Source: Marinovum algicola
GTDB lineage: Bacteria; Pseudomonadota; Alphaproteobacteria; Rhodobacterales; Rhodobacteraceae
Reading direction: 5' to 3'
DNA: 47,426 bases
Assembly: GCF_900109145.1 (NCBI RefSeq)
Contig: NZ_FNYY01000032.1
Coordinates: 1-47,426 of the forward strand
In this document: positions 1-8,659 of the stretch, one piece after another
How the letters are laid out: each line of letters starts with the position of its first letter
How positions within the stretch are numbered: the first letter of the stretch is position 1
Position numbers and translations under genes: made by a program
Notes under the pieces: generated by a model
What the model was told of the DNA's origin: nothing
The model's database searches: none
What the model saw: only the letters and a program-made list of their open reading frames with translations

Positions 1-229
1 AAGGGCTGTAGCGGCCGCAACGGCAGCGATGGCGTAGGAACCGATCCACCGCCGATGCATCGAGGTCTCTGGTCGGGATCTTCCGGGCGCGTGCCCACTT
101 CAGAAAATGCCGGGCGGCACCCACGGCGCCCTTCGAGAGCCGGGGATTGTCTGCGAGATAGGCGCTGACCAGAGCGACGTCGTCAGCGCCGGCACGGCCA
201 CCGAGCGGAGAGTTGGAGGGGGAGTTCAT
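1..229 (-). CDS. Tyrosine recombinase/integrase, N-terminal part, cut by the left window edge
   Basis: Reading leftwards from an ATG at 229, an open frame gives MNSPSNSPLGGRAGADDVAL, then a helical stretch containing SKGAVGAARHFLKWARARK and ending with RHRCRCGRYSP at the edge. This pattern, a helical SAM-like core-binding region followed by a Cys/Arg-rich linker, is what I recall from N-terminal parts of transposon-type tyrosine recombinases. The catalytic domain lies outside the window. An AAGGA-like box sits about 10 bases before the ATG. The gene points away from the broken helicase gene on its right, and inverted repeats lie between them, so it probably belongs to the element that truncated the helicase. 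Family assignment is inferred from only about 76 residues. Confidence 0.5.
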   Translation of the reverse strand, partial: MNSPSNSPLGGRAGADDVALVSAYLADNPRLSKGAVGAARHFLKWARARKIPTRDLDASAVDRFLRHRCRCGRYSP

Positions 230-297
230 GGAGGATGTCCTTCTGCGGATGAGAGCAGAGGCATCATGATTATCCAAAGCGGAAACCCGAAAATGAA

Positions 298-2862
298 TCA
301 GCAGAACAACAGGTTGAAATCCCGAACTCCGCATAACGGTGACGCGGCATATTGGTAGTTATCCGGAGTTCCGGATAAGACGTAGTCGCGGGGCGTCAGC
401 GCGCCTTCGACCAATTCATCGTCCGGGTCCATCATCTCAAGCCGGCGCTTCAGCAGGCTCTCACCCGTCGAGACCACCTGGATGACGCAAGCATAGCCTG
501 CCGACAGATCTTCCTCGATGGCACGGACAATGCTCGGGGCCTTCATGCCCATCAGGAGATGATTGAAGAACCGTTGTTTCGTGCTCTCGAAGCGGGACTT
601 GGCCGAGGCGCGTGCGGCGGAGGCATTGGTCTCGCCAGAGGCGTCGTTGACGCCGGTCGCCGTCAGCGCGGCTTCGAGATTGTGGTGGATCGTTCGAAAC
701 GCACCCGCATAGGCGTCGTAGATCTCGATCTGGGCCGAGGTGAGCGCGTGTTCGAGCACGTCATACTCCACGCCGTCGAAGCTGAGGGCGCGGGCCGTGT
801 AGAGCCCGAGCGTCTTGAGATCGCGGGCAACCACCTCCATGGCGGCGACACCGCCGGCTTCCATCGCCGAGACGAAGCTCTCGCGGCTTGGGAAGGGGTA
901 TTCGGGGCCCTGCCCCCAGAGCCCCAGCCGCGCGGTATAGGCTAGGTTGTGCACGCTCGTGGCACCCGTGGCCGAGATGTAGAAGACGCGGGCGCGGGGT
1001 GCTGCCAGTTGCAGCCGCAGGCCAGCAAGGCCCTGCTGGGAGGGTTTGACCCCCCTGCCCTGCTCGGACCCTGCCGCGTTCTGCATGGCATGGGCCTCAT
1101 CAAAAGCGAGAACGCCTTCAAAGTCTTCGCCCATCCAGTCGAGGATCTGGCTCAGTCGCGTGGTGCCGCATTTGCCCGCGGACCGCAGCGTGGCGTAGGT
1201 GACGAAGAGGATACCGTCGCCCATGGGGATGGGCTGATCCGGTTTCCATTTCGACAGCGGCTGAATGTCGGCGGGCGAGCCGCCGAGATCAGTCCAGTCG
1301 CGGATGGCGTCCTCGATGAGCGTGGCGGACTTCGAGACCCAGACGGCCTTACGGCGTCCGGCGAGCCATCCCGCGAGGATCAGCCCCGCACATTCCCGAC
1401 CCTTGCCGCAGCCGGTGCCGTCGCCAAGAAAGTAGCCGAGGCGATAGGCGCGCGCATCCGGGTCATGATCGGCACGCGTCATCTTGGTCTGGTCGTCATC
1501 GATGGTAAAACGCCCTGGCAGATCGCACCCATGGGCATAATGGGCCATGATGATGGTCTCAAGCTGCGCCTCGGAGAGGTGGCCCTCTTCGATCAGTCGG
1601 GCGGGCAGACGCAATGACTCGCTCGCCTCATGCGATGGCGATGGCGGCGCGACGGCGGCCATTGCGATACTTTCGACCAACGGCGTGGGATGTTCCCGAG
1701 CGCCCGCGATCTCGATCCGCTGCGGGCGGTAGCGGGCATAGATGTCCGAGACCGGCGTGTTGTCCCGTGGGGTCTCGAGACTGGTGAAGGTAAGCGGAAC
1801 GGCGGCGTTGGTTTTGGTCTTGGATGCCGCGACCGCTGCAACAGGCCGCTTGCGCGTGACAGGCACTGGAACGACCCTCCCCGCGTGAGGGCTCGTCGCC
1901 GCCCTTTGGGCGAGACGCGCCTCGGGCCGAATCGCAGCCACGGCGTCGACATATGCCAAAGCGTCGTCCAGATCCCGCACCGTGGCGCGGATGAACTCAC
2001 CACCCTCCGGCACCTTGTCGAAGACCATCAGCTGGGTTTCCACACTCGTGCCAAGCTTGCGATAAACCTGTCCCGGGATCGTCAGCGCCAAGCGCGGCGT
2101 GAAGAGGCCGCAGGCGCGCGACCAATGCGCGGCATCACGGTCGGGTGTGAACCCAGGCGGCATAATCGCCACCAGCCGCCCCCCGGGCGCGAGGCGCTTC
2201 GCGGCAGCGATGAGATGCTTGGCCGCGATGTGCTTATCCCTAGACCGATCGATCGAAGAGGCGAATGGCGGGTTCATCACCACGACTTGGGGCAGGACCA
2301 GTGTCTGCAGCAGATCGTCGATATGCTCACCATCGTGACCTGTCACCTCGCCCCCGAAGACCGCGCACAGGAGGCGCTGGCGAAACGGATCGATCTCGTT
2401 GAGCAGAAGCGTGGCGCCTGCGCGGGTGGCGAAAGCGGCCAGGGCGCCAGTTCCGGCGGATGGTTCGAGCACGGTCTCGCCCTTGCGGACCGCAGCCGCC
2501 CGCACGGCAAAGGCGGCAAATGGCAGTGGCGTGGAAAACTGCTGCAACCGGATCTGCTGCTCGGAGCGGCGGGTTTCCGTCAGGAGCCGCGAGGCGAGCA
2601 GCTTTGCAGCGGCAATACCACCCTCGGCGCCGTCTTGACGCAGCAGCACCTGAACAGCCGCAGCATGCATCATGTCATAGGCCATGCGCCAGTCCCACGC
2701 GCCACTGGCATCGCTGCCGCCGAACGCCTCCCGCATGATACGGGCAAGCGCCGAACTGCGCAGGGGCTGGTGATCAATCTCCGCTCCCATCTGCCTCAGA
2801 GCGGTGGAAAGATCGGGATCGGAGACGGTAAGAACTGGGTTTGTTGGGGTTGGCTTGGCCAT
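298..2862 (-). pseudogene. Methyltransferase / strawberry-notch-type helicase fusion, 3' end lost
   Basis: The N-terminal half is a class I SAM-dependent methyltransferase-like domain: motif I VLEPSAGTGALAAF near residue 130 and the catalytic-type NPPF motif near residue 196. The second half is a superfamily II helicase motor of the strawberry-notch type: Walker A-like GTGCGKG near 478 and DEAH near 586. Plasmid members of this family are about 1,400 residues. This ORF has 854, and its last ~25 residues, after LTPRDYV, are encoded by the palindromic element end at 298-378. The second helicase lobe is therefore missing and the product is probably not functional as a helicase. Start ATG 2862 follows AAAGGACAAACCCC. 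It is the last gene of the minus-strand plasmid backbone block. Confidence 0.85.
321..378. repeat. Inverted repeats at the element/helicase junction
   Basis: A perfect 9-bp inverted repeat with a 2-base centre, TTATCCGGAGTTCCGGATAA, lies at 359-378. An imperfect partner, CCCGAACTCCGCATAAC, lies at 321-337 in inverted orientation to 358-374. These are typical of tyrosine recombinase binding sites or element ends. The helicase reading frame stops resembling its family exactly where the palindrome begins (378/379), so 378 is taken as the element boundary. That boundary is an inference. Confidence 0.55.
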
Positions 2863-2973
2863 GGGGTTTGTCCTTTGGATCAGGGTCTGAGTTCCAAAAG
2901 ACAAAAAGCCCCCTCTACACTTTGTAAGAGCAGAACGCTCGAAGGAAGCGCCGGTGCTTGATGGTCTAGTCGT

Positions 2974-3630
2974 TCAATCCTCCTGCCCCGCCAGGAACTC
3001 TGCCAGCACAGGACTTGCCGCGCCCTTCGCGGAGCTGAGCAGCTCCGAGCCAGCGAGCGTCGCTTTCGACAGGCGCACGAGCGCGCCGGTTTCCTCGATG
3101 CGGTAGCAGCGGCGTTTTTGCCGCCCCCGACTGTAGTGGGTCACGGTGACGATCTGGCAGGTACTGCCATCTGTGAGCGTCACGGGAGCGGCGAGCTTGA
3201 TCCTGTCACCTTCCTGGTAGTCCGGAATCGACGCCCAATCACGACAGCGCTGGCGCCAGGCATGGGCATAGCTCTCTGGGTTCTTCAATTCCGAGAGCAG
3301 CGCCAGAAGGCTGAGCGGAGCGCGCGACTCGACGGGACCAGCGCTTTCCTCCATGTCCTTGTAGCCCCAGCAGCCGTCGTCGTATCGGGCGAGGAATACG
3401 GCACCGAAGGTGACGGAGCCGTCAGGGTCTGTGACATAGGTCGCATCCTCGACCGGAGATCCGTGGAGGTTTGTGACCCTCGCTGCCGCGTACCAGGTCG
3501 AACCCACCTTGCAGGCCTTGAGCAGTTCTGTCTTTCGGTTGTCGGTCTCGAAGGTACAGAGCCGTGTAATTTCCGCCTTCTCATCCGCGTAGGATTTGAT
3601 ACGACGGTCGGTGTAAAAGAGCCATCCCAC
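2974..3630 (-). CDS. DUF6927 family protein
   Basis: The 218-residue product begins (GTG)GWLFYTDRRIKSYADEKAE and contains the conserved-looking stretches TDPDGSVTFGAVFL and DDGCWGYKDMEES. I recognise it as the plasmid family DUF6927, whose function is unknown. The GTG at 3630-3628 shares its first G with the TAG stop of the upstream DUF3085-like gene (TAGTG), so the two are probably translationally coupled. A longer in-frame ATG start at 3711 would overlap the upstream gene by 80 bases and lacks family similarity. The C-terminal half has a small basic GRQKRRCYR patch. Confidence 0.75.
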   Translation of the reverse strand: MGWLFYTDRRIKSYADEKAEITRLCTFETDNRKTELLKACKVGSTWYAAARVTNLHGSPVEDATYVTDPDGSVTFGAVFLARYDDGCWGYKDMEESAGPVESRAPLSLLALLSELKNPESYAHAWRQRCRDWASIPDYQEGDRIKLAAPVTLTDGSTCQIVTVTHYSRGRQKRRCYRIEETGALVRLSKATLAGSELLSSAKGAASPVLAEFLAGQED

Positions 3631-4223
3631 TATGCCGCCCTCCGATCGTCGATCTCCGTGAGCGCATCGAGCGGCACGCGATAGGGCTGCATGGCGTCGA
3701 AATCCTCGCAATTGCCGCAGTTCTGGACGATCGCGAAGGTGTCACAGGCGTCCTTGAGGATGACTCGGAAGGTACCCCCGAGACCAGAGGGCACGTCATA
3801 GGCTCCGCCGATGAGATAATCCGCTGCGCGGCGCACGAAGACGCGGATGCTGTGACCATCAGTGGCGAGCCGGATCGTGCCCTGCCCCCGGTCGATGAGC
3901 ACCTGCACGTCGTCCAGGATGTCCGTGTAGAACTGCCCGGTCAGGTCGCGAAACGCCATGCGGCGCTGCGCCATCCAGTCGGTGTCCCGAAACGGGTTCA
4001 TGCCGTCGGCGAAGGCGAAGGAGGGATCCGCCTGCTCGGTGGTGACGATGCGGGTGGTTGTGCCATCAATGCCGTTCGAGCGCAGATGCACGCCATTGCC
4101 GACGATCAGAATCAGGGCGGGCCTGTCCACGGGTCCGTTCCAGTTGGGCAGGAAGGTCTTGCAGCCGCGCGCATGGGCGATCTGCGCTGCGACAGCGGAC
4201 GCGGAGAACTTGAGAATAGCCAT
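3630..4223 (-). CDS. DUF3085-like protein
   Basis: This 197-residue protein has an N-terminal segment (ILKFSASAVAAQIAHAR) followed by ALILIVGNGVHLRSNGIDG, which matches the DUF3085 pattern as I recall it. Function is unknown. DUF3085, DUF6927, ParB-like, DUF3768, ArdC and the methylase/helicase usually travel together on alphaproteobacterial plasmids, and that is the order here. The start ATG 4223 is followed by GCTATTCTC and preceded by a GACATCCCC leader like those of its neighbours. It ends with TAG overlapping the next gene's GTG. Confidence 0.6.
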   Translation of the reverse strand: MAILKFSASAVAAQIAHARGCKTFLPNWNGPVDRPALILIVGNGVHLRSNGIDGTTTRIVTTEQADPSFAFADGMNPFRDTDWMAQRRMAFRDLTGQFYTDILDDVQVLIDRGQGTIRLATDGHSIRVFVRRAADYLIGGAYDVPSGLGGTFRVILKDACDTFAIVQNCGNCEDFDAMQPYRVPLDALTEIDDRRAA

Positions 4224-4300
4224 GGGGATGTCTTTCTGTTCAGTGTGGGAAAGGGTCGACCCGCGCGGTGTTTGAGCCTTGCGCAGGTCGAGAGGGTCGC

Positions 4301-6274
4301 TCAGGCCGCTTTCGCGACGCCAGTGTCAGGCTCCGAGATTTCTACCGTGGGCGCTTCGTCCGTCGCGCTTCCGGCGGTCTGCATCATCGGCGGGCACCAG
4401 GCGGCTACCGCAGCGCGTTGTGCGTCCGTCAGAGTGGCGAAGGGTTCGGCGAAGAGCTTGTCGCAGAAGGCGACGATCTCCTTCTTGCTGGACGAGGCCA
4501 GCGTCACCGCCTCCTGGGCAAGGCCAAGATCTTCGCCGAGGATTTTCAGGAGCCAGGCCTTCTTGAAGCGGTTGAACAGAGCCGCGTTCGGCGTCCAATG
4601 TGCGCGAATGTCGGGCATGATCTCGATCTCGAAATCATGCATCAGGCTGTCGCGCTGGCGATCCCGCGCAAAGCAGGACTGCGTGGTGCTTGCTGTGGCA
4701 TACGCGACAAGCGTGGCCTTCTCGGCGGCCTCCAGCGCGCGGAACGCGGCGAACTGATCGGCAGGGGACCGGGCCTCATCGAGCCACGAGAGGTCAAGCG
4801 CATCATGCGCCGCCGCCACCTGCTCGAGCGAGGCGCCATCGATCTCGTCCATCTTGGCATGGCTGCGGCATTCCTTGCGGGCATCGATCTTGATCGCCTG
4901 CGTGACACTCATGCCGCTGGCCAGAACGTCACTGACCAGCTTGAAGAGCGTCAGATCCAGCGTGGCCTCAGGGTTCATCGCCATCGCGGCTCCAAGGGCC
5001 ATAGCCCGCTCGGTCTTGAGATCCTCGGCCAGCGAAGCCGGATAGGCGATCTCGCCTGGGTCGGGCTCATCCTTACTGGTCTGGTTACCGGAAGGGCTCT
5101 GAGACGCCTCTTGCTTGTCCTCCGGGCGCACGAGGCCCACATGGAGCGTGACCTGACCGCCCGACCACGACGCAATCACACCGGCGCGGGCAAGGTCCTC
5201 GGCACCGTAGGCCTCCTGCAAATCGCGCGCTTCGTCTTCCAAAGCGTCCACACGTTCGTAGAGCGCCGTGTAGGCGTCGTCCTCGAGCCCCTCATCCTCC
5301 ATCTCGAGCTGCAGTTTCTCGAGTTCGGCGGTGATCTCATCGATGCGCTTCTGGGCGGCCTCATCAGGCTCAATAGGGCCGGGATAGACGCGGCCGTAGT
5401 CGGCCATGGTCGCGTAATCATAGCGCACCATCGCATCGGCCCAGGCAAGACCCAGTTTCGCACGGGCTTCCTCGGCGGCGGCACCGAGCTTCTCCAGCAG
5501 GATGACCTCGACCAGTGCCGCATCCTCGAGCACGGAATGCTCTTCCAGAAGGTCGGCCGCAACGGCGCCACCCCGTGCCTCGTAGTCCGCGCGCACGAAA
5601 GCCCCGATATCGTCGCTGATCTGCACGCCGCGGGATTTGAGAGCCTGACGGACGGTGTAGGCCTGCAGATAGCTGTCTTCCGTCGTGAGCGCCTCGAAGA
5701 CCTCCTTCTGCACGTCCTGGCTCGGATGCTCCGCAAAGGCCTTCATCGTATCGAGCGTGATCGCTTTGGCCCGGGCTGCGGCGCGGATGTCAGGGTGAAT
5801 GAGGCCGTAGCGCAGCCGCCCCTTCACGGCGGCAACGGTGGTACCGAAGGTCTTGGCGATCGTCTCGGGCGTCTGACCATCGACCTTCATCATCCGGGCG
5901 AAGGCCTCGAACTCGTCGATCGCATTCATCGGCGCCTGGGTAATGTTCTCGGCGAGCGACAGGGCCGTGGTTACGTCGCAATCCTCCGGCACGAGGCGGC
6001 ACTCGACCTTGGTCTTCGCCGTGAAGCCCTTCGCGGCCTTCTCCGCGACCAGCTCCTTCAACGCGGCATGACGCCGGCCACCGGCGAGGACAGCGTATTT
6101 GCCGTCGAGCTTCTGGACAAGGAGCGGCTGGAGCAGGCCCAGAACGGCGATGCTGGCCTTCAGATGGGCGATGTTCTCGGGATCATAGGTTTCCGGGGAG
6201 TTACTGCGCACGTTGGCGGGGTGGGCAGTCAGATCGCCAATAGCGACGGAGACGGGTTTGAAGCTTGCGGTCAT
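4301..6274 (-). CDS. ParB/RepB/Spo0J-family protein, large plasmid form
   Basis: Residues 1 to about 110 form a ParB N-terminal nuclease-like domain: IGDLTAHPANVRSN, then LLQPLLVQ and YAVLAGGRRHAALKELV, followed by SLAENITQAPMNAIDEFEAF. A helix-turn-helix region follows (TPETIAKTFGTTVAAVKGRL). The rest, to 657 residues, is acidic and partly coiled-coil (EITAELEKLQLEMEDEGLEDD). This is much longer than the plasmid RepB at 11468-12439 and belongs to the ParB-like family found next to methylase/helicase genes, whose role is unclear (partition, regulation or DNA modification control). Start 6274 was chosen over the upstream ATG because of the AAAAGGACATCCC leader and because family similarity begins there. 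Confidence 0.85.
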   Translation of the reverse strand: MTASFKPVSVAIGDLTAHPANVRSNSPETYDPENIAHLKASIAVLGLLQPLLVQKLDGKYAVLAGGRRHAALKELVAEKAAKGFTAKTKVECRLVPEDCDVTTALSLAENITQAPMNAIDEFEAFARMMKVDGQTPETIAKTFGTTVAAVKGRLRYGLIHPDIRAAARAKAITLDTMKAFAEHPSQDVQKEVFEALTTEDSYLQAYTVRQALKSRGVQISDDIGAFVRADYEARGGAVAADLLEEHSVLEDAALVEVILLEKLGAAAEEARAKLGLAWADAMVRYDYATMADYGRVYPGPIEPDEAAQKRIDEITAELEKLQLEMEDEGLEDDAYTALYERVDALEDEARDLQEAYGAEDLARAGVIASWSGGQVTLHVGLVRPEDKQEASQSPSGNQTSKDEPDPGEIAYPASLAEDLKTERAMALGAAMAMNPEATLDLTLFKLVSDVLASGMSVTQAIKIDARKECRSHAKMDEIDGASLEQVAAAHDALDLSWLDEARSPADQFAAFRALEAAEKATLVAYATASTTQSCFARDRQRDSLMHDFEIEIMPDIRAHWTPNAALFNRFKKAWLLKILGEDLGLAQEAVTLASSSKKEIVAFCDKLFAEPFATLTDAQRAAVAAWCPPMMQTAGSATDEAPTVEISEPDTGVAKAA

Positions 6275-6354
6275 GGGATGTCCTTTTCGATGGGTAGGGT
6301 GCGGCCGGCGCGACCTGCTGCGCGACCAATCCCCGGGTTCGGGGATCAAAAGGA

Positions 6355-6377
6355 CAAAAGGCCCGCTTTGCCTTTTG
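6355..6377 (-). terminator. Hairpin between DUF3768 and ParB-like genes
   Basis: CAAAAGGC at 6355-6362 pairs perfectly with GCCTTTTG at 6370-6377, with a 7-base loop. On the minus strand the stem is followed by T-rich sequence (CCTTTTGTCCTTTTG). It lies downstream of the DUF3768 stop and in the leader of the ParB-like gene, so it may be an intrinsic terminator or a leader attenuator. Confidence 0.5.
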
Positions 6378-6431
6378 AGTGGGCAGCGGGCCTTAGGAGG
6401 CTGAGAAATAGGTTTTGAGGCTACCCCTCGC

Positions 6432-6821
6432 CTACCAGTCGCGCGCCATCATGATGGTCAGCACACGCATGGTGGTTTCCGGGTTATCCGGGGCCTCGGC
6501 ACCGTAGCGAAAATCGGAATCTGCCTCATAGAGATCAATTTTCCAGAATACGGTTTCACCCTGGATCTCGAGCGCCCCGAAATCATGCCAGCCCTCCGGG
6601 TCATTCTCGGGTTCGAATGTGTCGAACGCCCCCGTGACATTCACCGCCTCGGCCATGAAACCGTCCCCCGCCTCCATGAGCGAGCGGGTCACATGCATCC
6701 GGCCTTGGATGGGCGCCTCTGGTGCTATCCCGAGGCAGGCGAGCTTGCGGAAAGCGTCATTCTGAGCGGCGATTACGGCGGGGTCTGGGCGGTCTGTCAG
6801 AGGCTGTGCTGCGTTGGTCAT
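6432..6821 (-). CDS. DUF3768 domain protein
   Basis: The 129-residue product has the family signature: AAQNDAFRKL, then FDTFEPENDPEGWHDFGALE, VFWKIDLYEADSDF and MRVLTIMMARDW. DUF3768 is a small, single-domain plasmid family of unknown function, and the length here is normal. Start ATG 6821 follows a CAAAGGACAGACCC leader. That leader style is shared with the ParB-like and methylase/helicase genes, which suggests common evolution or regulation. Confidence 0.85.
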   Translation of the reverse strand: MTNAAQPLTDRPDPAVIAAQNDAFRKLACLGIAPEAPIQGRMHVTRSLMEAGDGFMAEAVNVTGAFDTFEPENDPEGWHDFGALEIQGETVFWKIDLYEADSDFRYGAEAPDNPETTMRVLTIMMARDW

Positions 6822-6891
6822 GGGTCTGTCCTTTGAGAAGTTTGAAACACCCTTCCCAAAGCCTGCTTTCCCTTTGCCGACACACATCCCC

Positions 6892-7824
6892 TCAAGCGGC
6901 CTGGTCGACCTCCCCTGCCCTGCCCGCCTCCGATCGCGCAATAAGGTAATCACAGGCGCGCTGCGCATCGGCCGCGTGCTTGAAAATCGCCTGCTTGTCC
7001 GAGCGCAGCACCCGCAGCCAGTTGTAGAGGTAAGCGGCATTCATCTCGAGCGTATGCGACGTGAAGCCAAGTTCCTGCCCCAGAAAGCACGACGTGAGCT
7101 CGGCCACGATCTCCTCGCGCGCATAGGCTGTGTTGCCAAACCGCGAAAGACCGTAGTCGCGGTTCAAGCGATGGCGCGCCTTTGTGGCATGGCCCAGTTC
7201 ATGGGCCCAAACCCCATAGAAATTTGGCGAATTTTGAAACCGCGTAATCGGCGGCATGTAGACCTTGTCTACCGGTGGCAGATAATAGGCATCGCTACCC
7301 GTGAAGACGGTGGTGATATCGATGGCATCAAAAAAAGCCTGCATATGGGGAATGGGTTCAGCGGGCGGATGCTCAGGCACCGGGTCCGGCTCGGGATGGA
7401 AGCTATCCGGCAACCCCTCGATCTGGCAGGCGTTGAACACGCGATAGGATTTTTGGAAACGGAAGACGCGGGCCTCATCCCCATCGGCCTCGTCGGCGTC
7501 TCTAGACGCCTTGTCCTGTTTCCGGCTCTGGCCGTAATAGACCACCACGGAGGACTTCTCGCCCTTGCGGACCTTGGCGCCCAGGGCATTGGCCTGTGGG
7601 ATCGTCATCCAGTAGGGCGAGCTGTGGCCAGCCATCACGGTCCGCATGGTCAGCAGGAAGTTGTTGACGCCTTGATATGCCTCGCCGTTGTGACGGAGCG
7701 GGCGGGAACTGCCACCGGCGGTCCAGGGCTTGCGCCACGGCAGGACGCCGCGCTCGATGATACGGATGATTTCGTTTGTGATGACCTCGGAGGCATCGAA
7801 TTTGGGCGTGCGGGAACGGGCCAT
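6892..7824 (-). CDS. ArdC-type antirestriction protein / zincin-like metallopeptidase
   Basis: The 310-residue protein has an N-terminal ssDNA-binding-type ArdC domain (ASEVITNEIIRIIERGVLPW, HNGEAYQGVN) and a C-terminal zincin-like peptidase domain with HELGH at residues 208-212 and a downstream AREEIVAELTSCFLG helix. ArdC proteins are known from conjugative plasmids, where they protect incoming DNA from host restriction. Start ATG 7824 has a strong AGGAGG box seven bases upstream. Family length is about 300, so the gene looks intact. Confidence 0.88.
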   Translation of the reverse strand: MARSRTPKFDASEVITNEIIRIIERGVLPWRKPWTAGGSSRPLRHNGEAYQGVNNFLLTMRTVMAGHSSPYWMTIPQANALGAKVRKGEKSSVVVYYGQSRKQDKASRDADEADGDEARVFRFQKSYRVFNACQIEGLPDSFHPEPDPVPEHPPAEPIPHMQAFFDAIDITTVFTGSDAYYLPPVDKVYMPPITRFQNSPNFYGVWAHELGHATKARHRLNRDYGLSRFGNTAYAREEIVAELTSCFLGQELGFTSHTLEMNAAYLYNWLRVLRSDKQAIFKHAADAQRACDYLIARSEAGRAGEVDQAA

Positions 7825-7864
7825 GGCTGGCCTCCTTTCGAGTGTTGGTGTGAGGGGATAGTGA

Positions 7865-8335
7865 TCAGGCTGGCCGACTGGGGCGTGGATCGTTGACGAT
7901 CCTGGCACCAAGCTCTTCGACCATGTCGATGTAGGCGGTTAGAGAGACAGCCCGGCCAGGACCCCAAGGTTCAGGGTCGACCGATCCGTCTCGGGTCACG
8001 CGGGGCAGGTTCGCGAATGCGATGACATCGGTGACGGGTCGAATATCGATGAACGGCGTGCCTCGTGCGACCGCTAGAGCGGTCAAGGGAAAGCGCTCGA
8101 TTGGCGCGAAAGTCGACACGGTGGTCCAGCCGAGCTGGACAAACGTCCCGCCATCGCCGCAGGTCACATGGGCGTTCGACAATGTCGCCGCCTGCCTGAG
8201 ATGGACGAGATCGCGCAACACGGTCTCGCGTTCGAGCCGCCGTGCCAGTTTCAGCTGGCCAGTTCGGCGCAGTTCCTTGTGCCGCCACCAGGAGGCGGCG
8301 GTCGCGCGCAGCACGCGCAAGACACCTGTTTGCAT
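7865..8335 (-). CDS. Hypothetical protein
   Basis: I do not recognise the family. The 156-residue product starts MQTGVLRVLRATAASWWRHK, has a basic helical N-terminal half (ELRRTGQLKLARRLERETV), and then a sheet-rich region (HVTCGDGGTFVQLGWTT). It lies between ArdC and a long leader with hairpins, and shares the minus direction of the backbone genes. ATG 8335 is preferred over ATG 8350 because a GAAGGGCATTCCC leader like that of the neighbours precedes it. Confidence 0.6.
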   Translation of the reverse strand: MQTGVLRVLRATAASWWRHKELRRTGQLKLARRLERETVLRDLVHLRQAATLSNAHVTCGDGGTFVQLGWTTVSTFAPIERFPLTALAVARGTPFIDIRPVTDVIAFANLPRVTRDGSVDPEPWGPGRAVSLTAYIDMVEELGARIVNDPRPSRPA

Positions 8336-8440
8336 GGGAATGCCCTTCATCAGGAAAGACAGACCGGAACCCGGCCCGGACCCGTCCGAGGAACCCCAAA
8401 GCCCTCATCCGTCAGTCACAAAACCCGAAGGACACTTTCA

Positions 8441-8494
8441 CTTTTCCCGGCCCCACCAGCCCGGGAAAAGAACTTCAGGGGCCGGCACGGCCCC
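8441..8494. other. Two consecutive stem-loops in the 324-bp gap between the Fic gene and the 7865 gene
   Basis: CTTTTCCCGG (8441-8450) pairs perfectly with CCGGGAAAAG (8461-8470). Directly after it, GGGGCCG (8478-8484) pairs with CGGCCCC (8488-8494) and is followed on the plus strand by AGTTTTCTT. On the minus strand they lie in the leader of the gene at 7865-8335 and downstream of fic. They could be a Fic-operon terminator or an attenuator. No gene was seen in the remaining sequence, which is AT-rich around 8560-8620. Confidence 0.5.
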
Positions 8495-8659
8495 AGTTTT
8501 CTTCATTGCACGCAGAAACTCCGGATCGGCAACGAACATCGGCAATGCCAGACCTAAGAGTTCCATTTTTAGAATTTATATCAATAAATAATGGCAAATC
8601 TCAGATCGGCAATTTTTTCTGGCGGTGCTTGTCCTGTGCACCGGATGCGACAAGCCTCT

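Noticed and set aside
1630-2961. 443-residue plus-strand ORF
   Set aside because: It is antisense to the methyltransferase domain with VLEPSAGTG and NPPF motifs; no family features in the plus frame.
4268-6418. 716-residue plus-strand ORF
   Set aside because: It lies exactly opposite the ParB-like gene, whose family motifs are clear; the plus product is low-complexity and Arg/Gly-rich, a GC-rich shadow.
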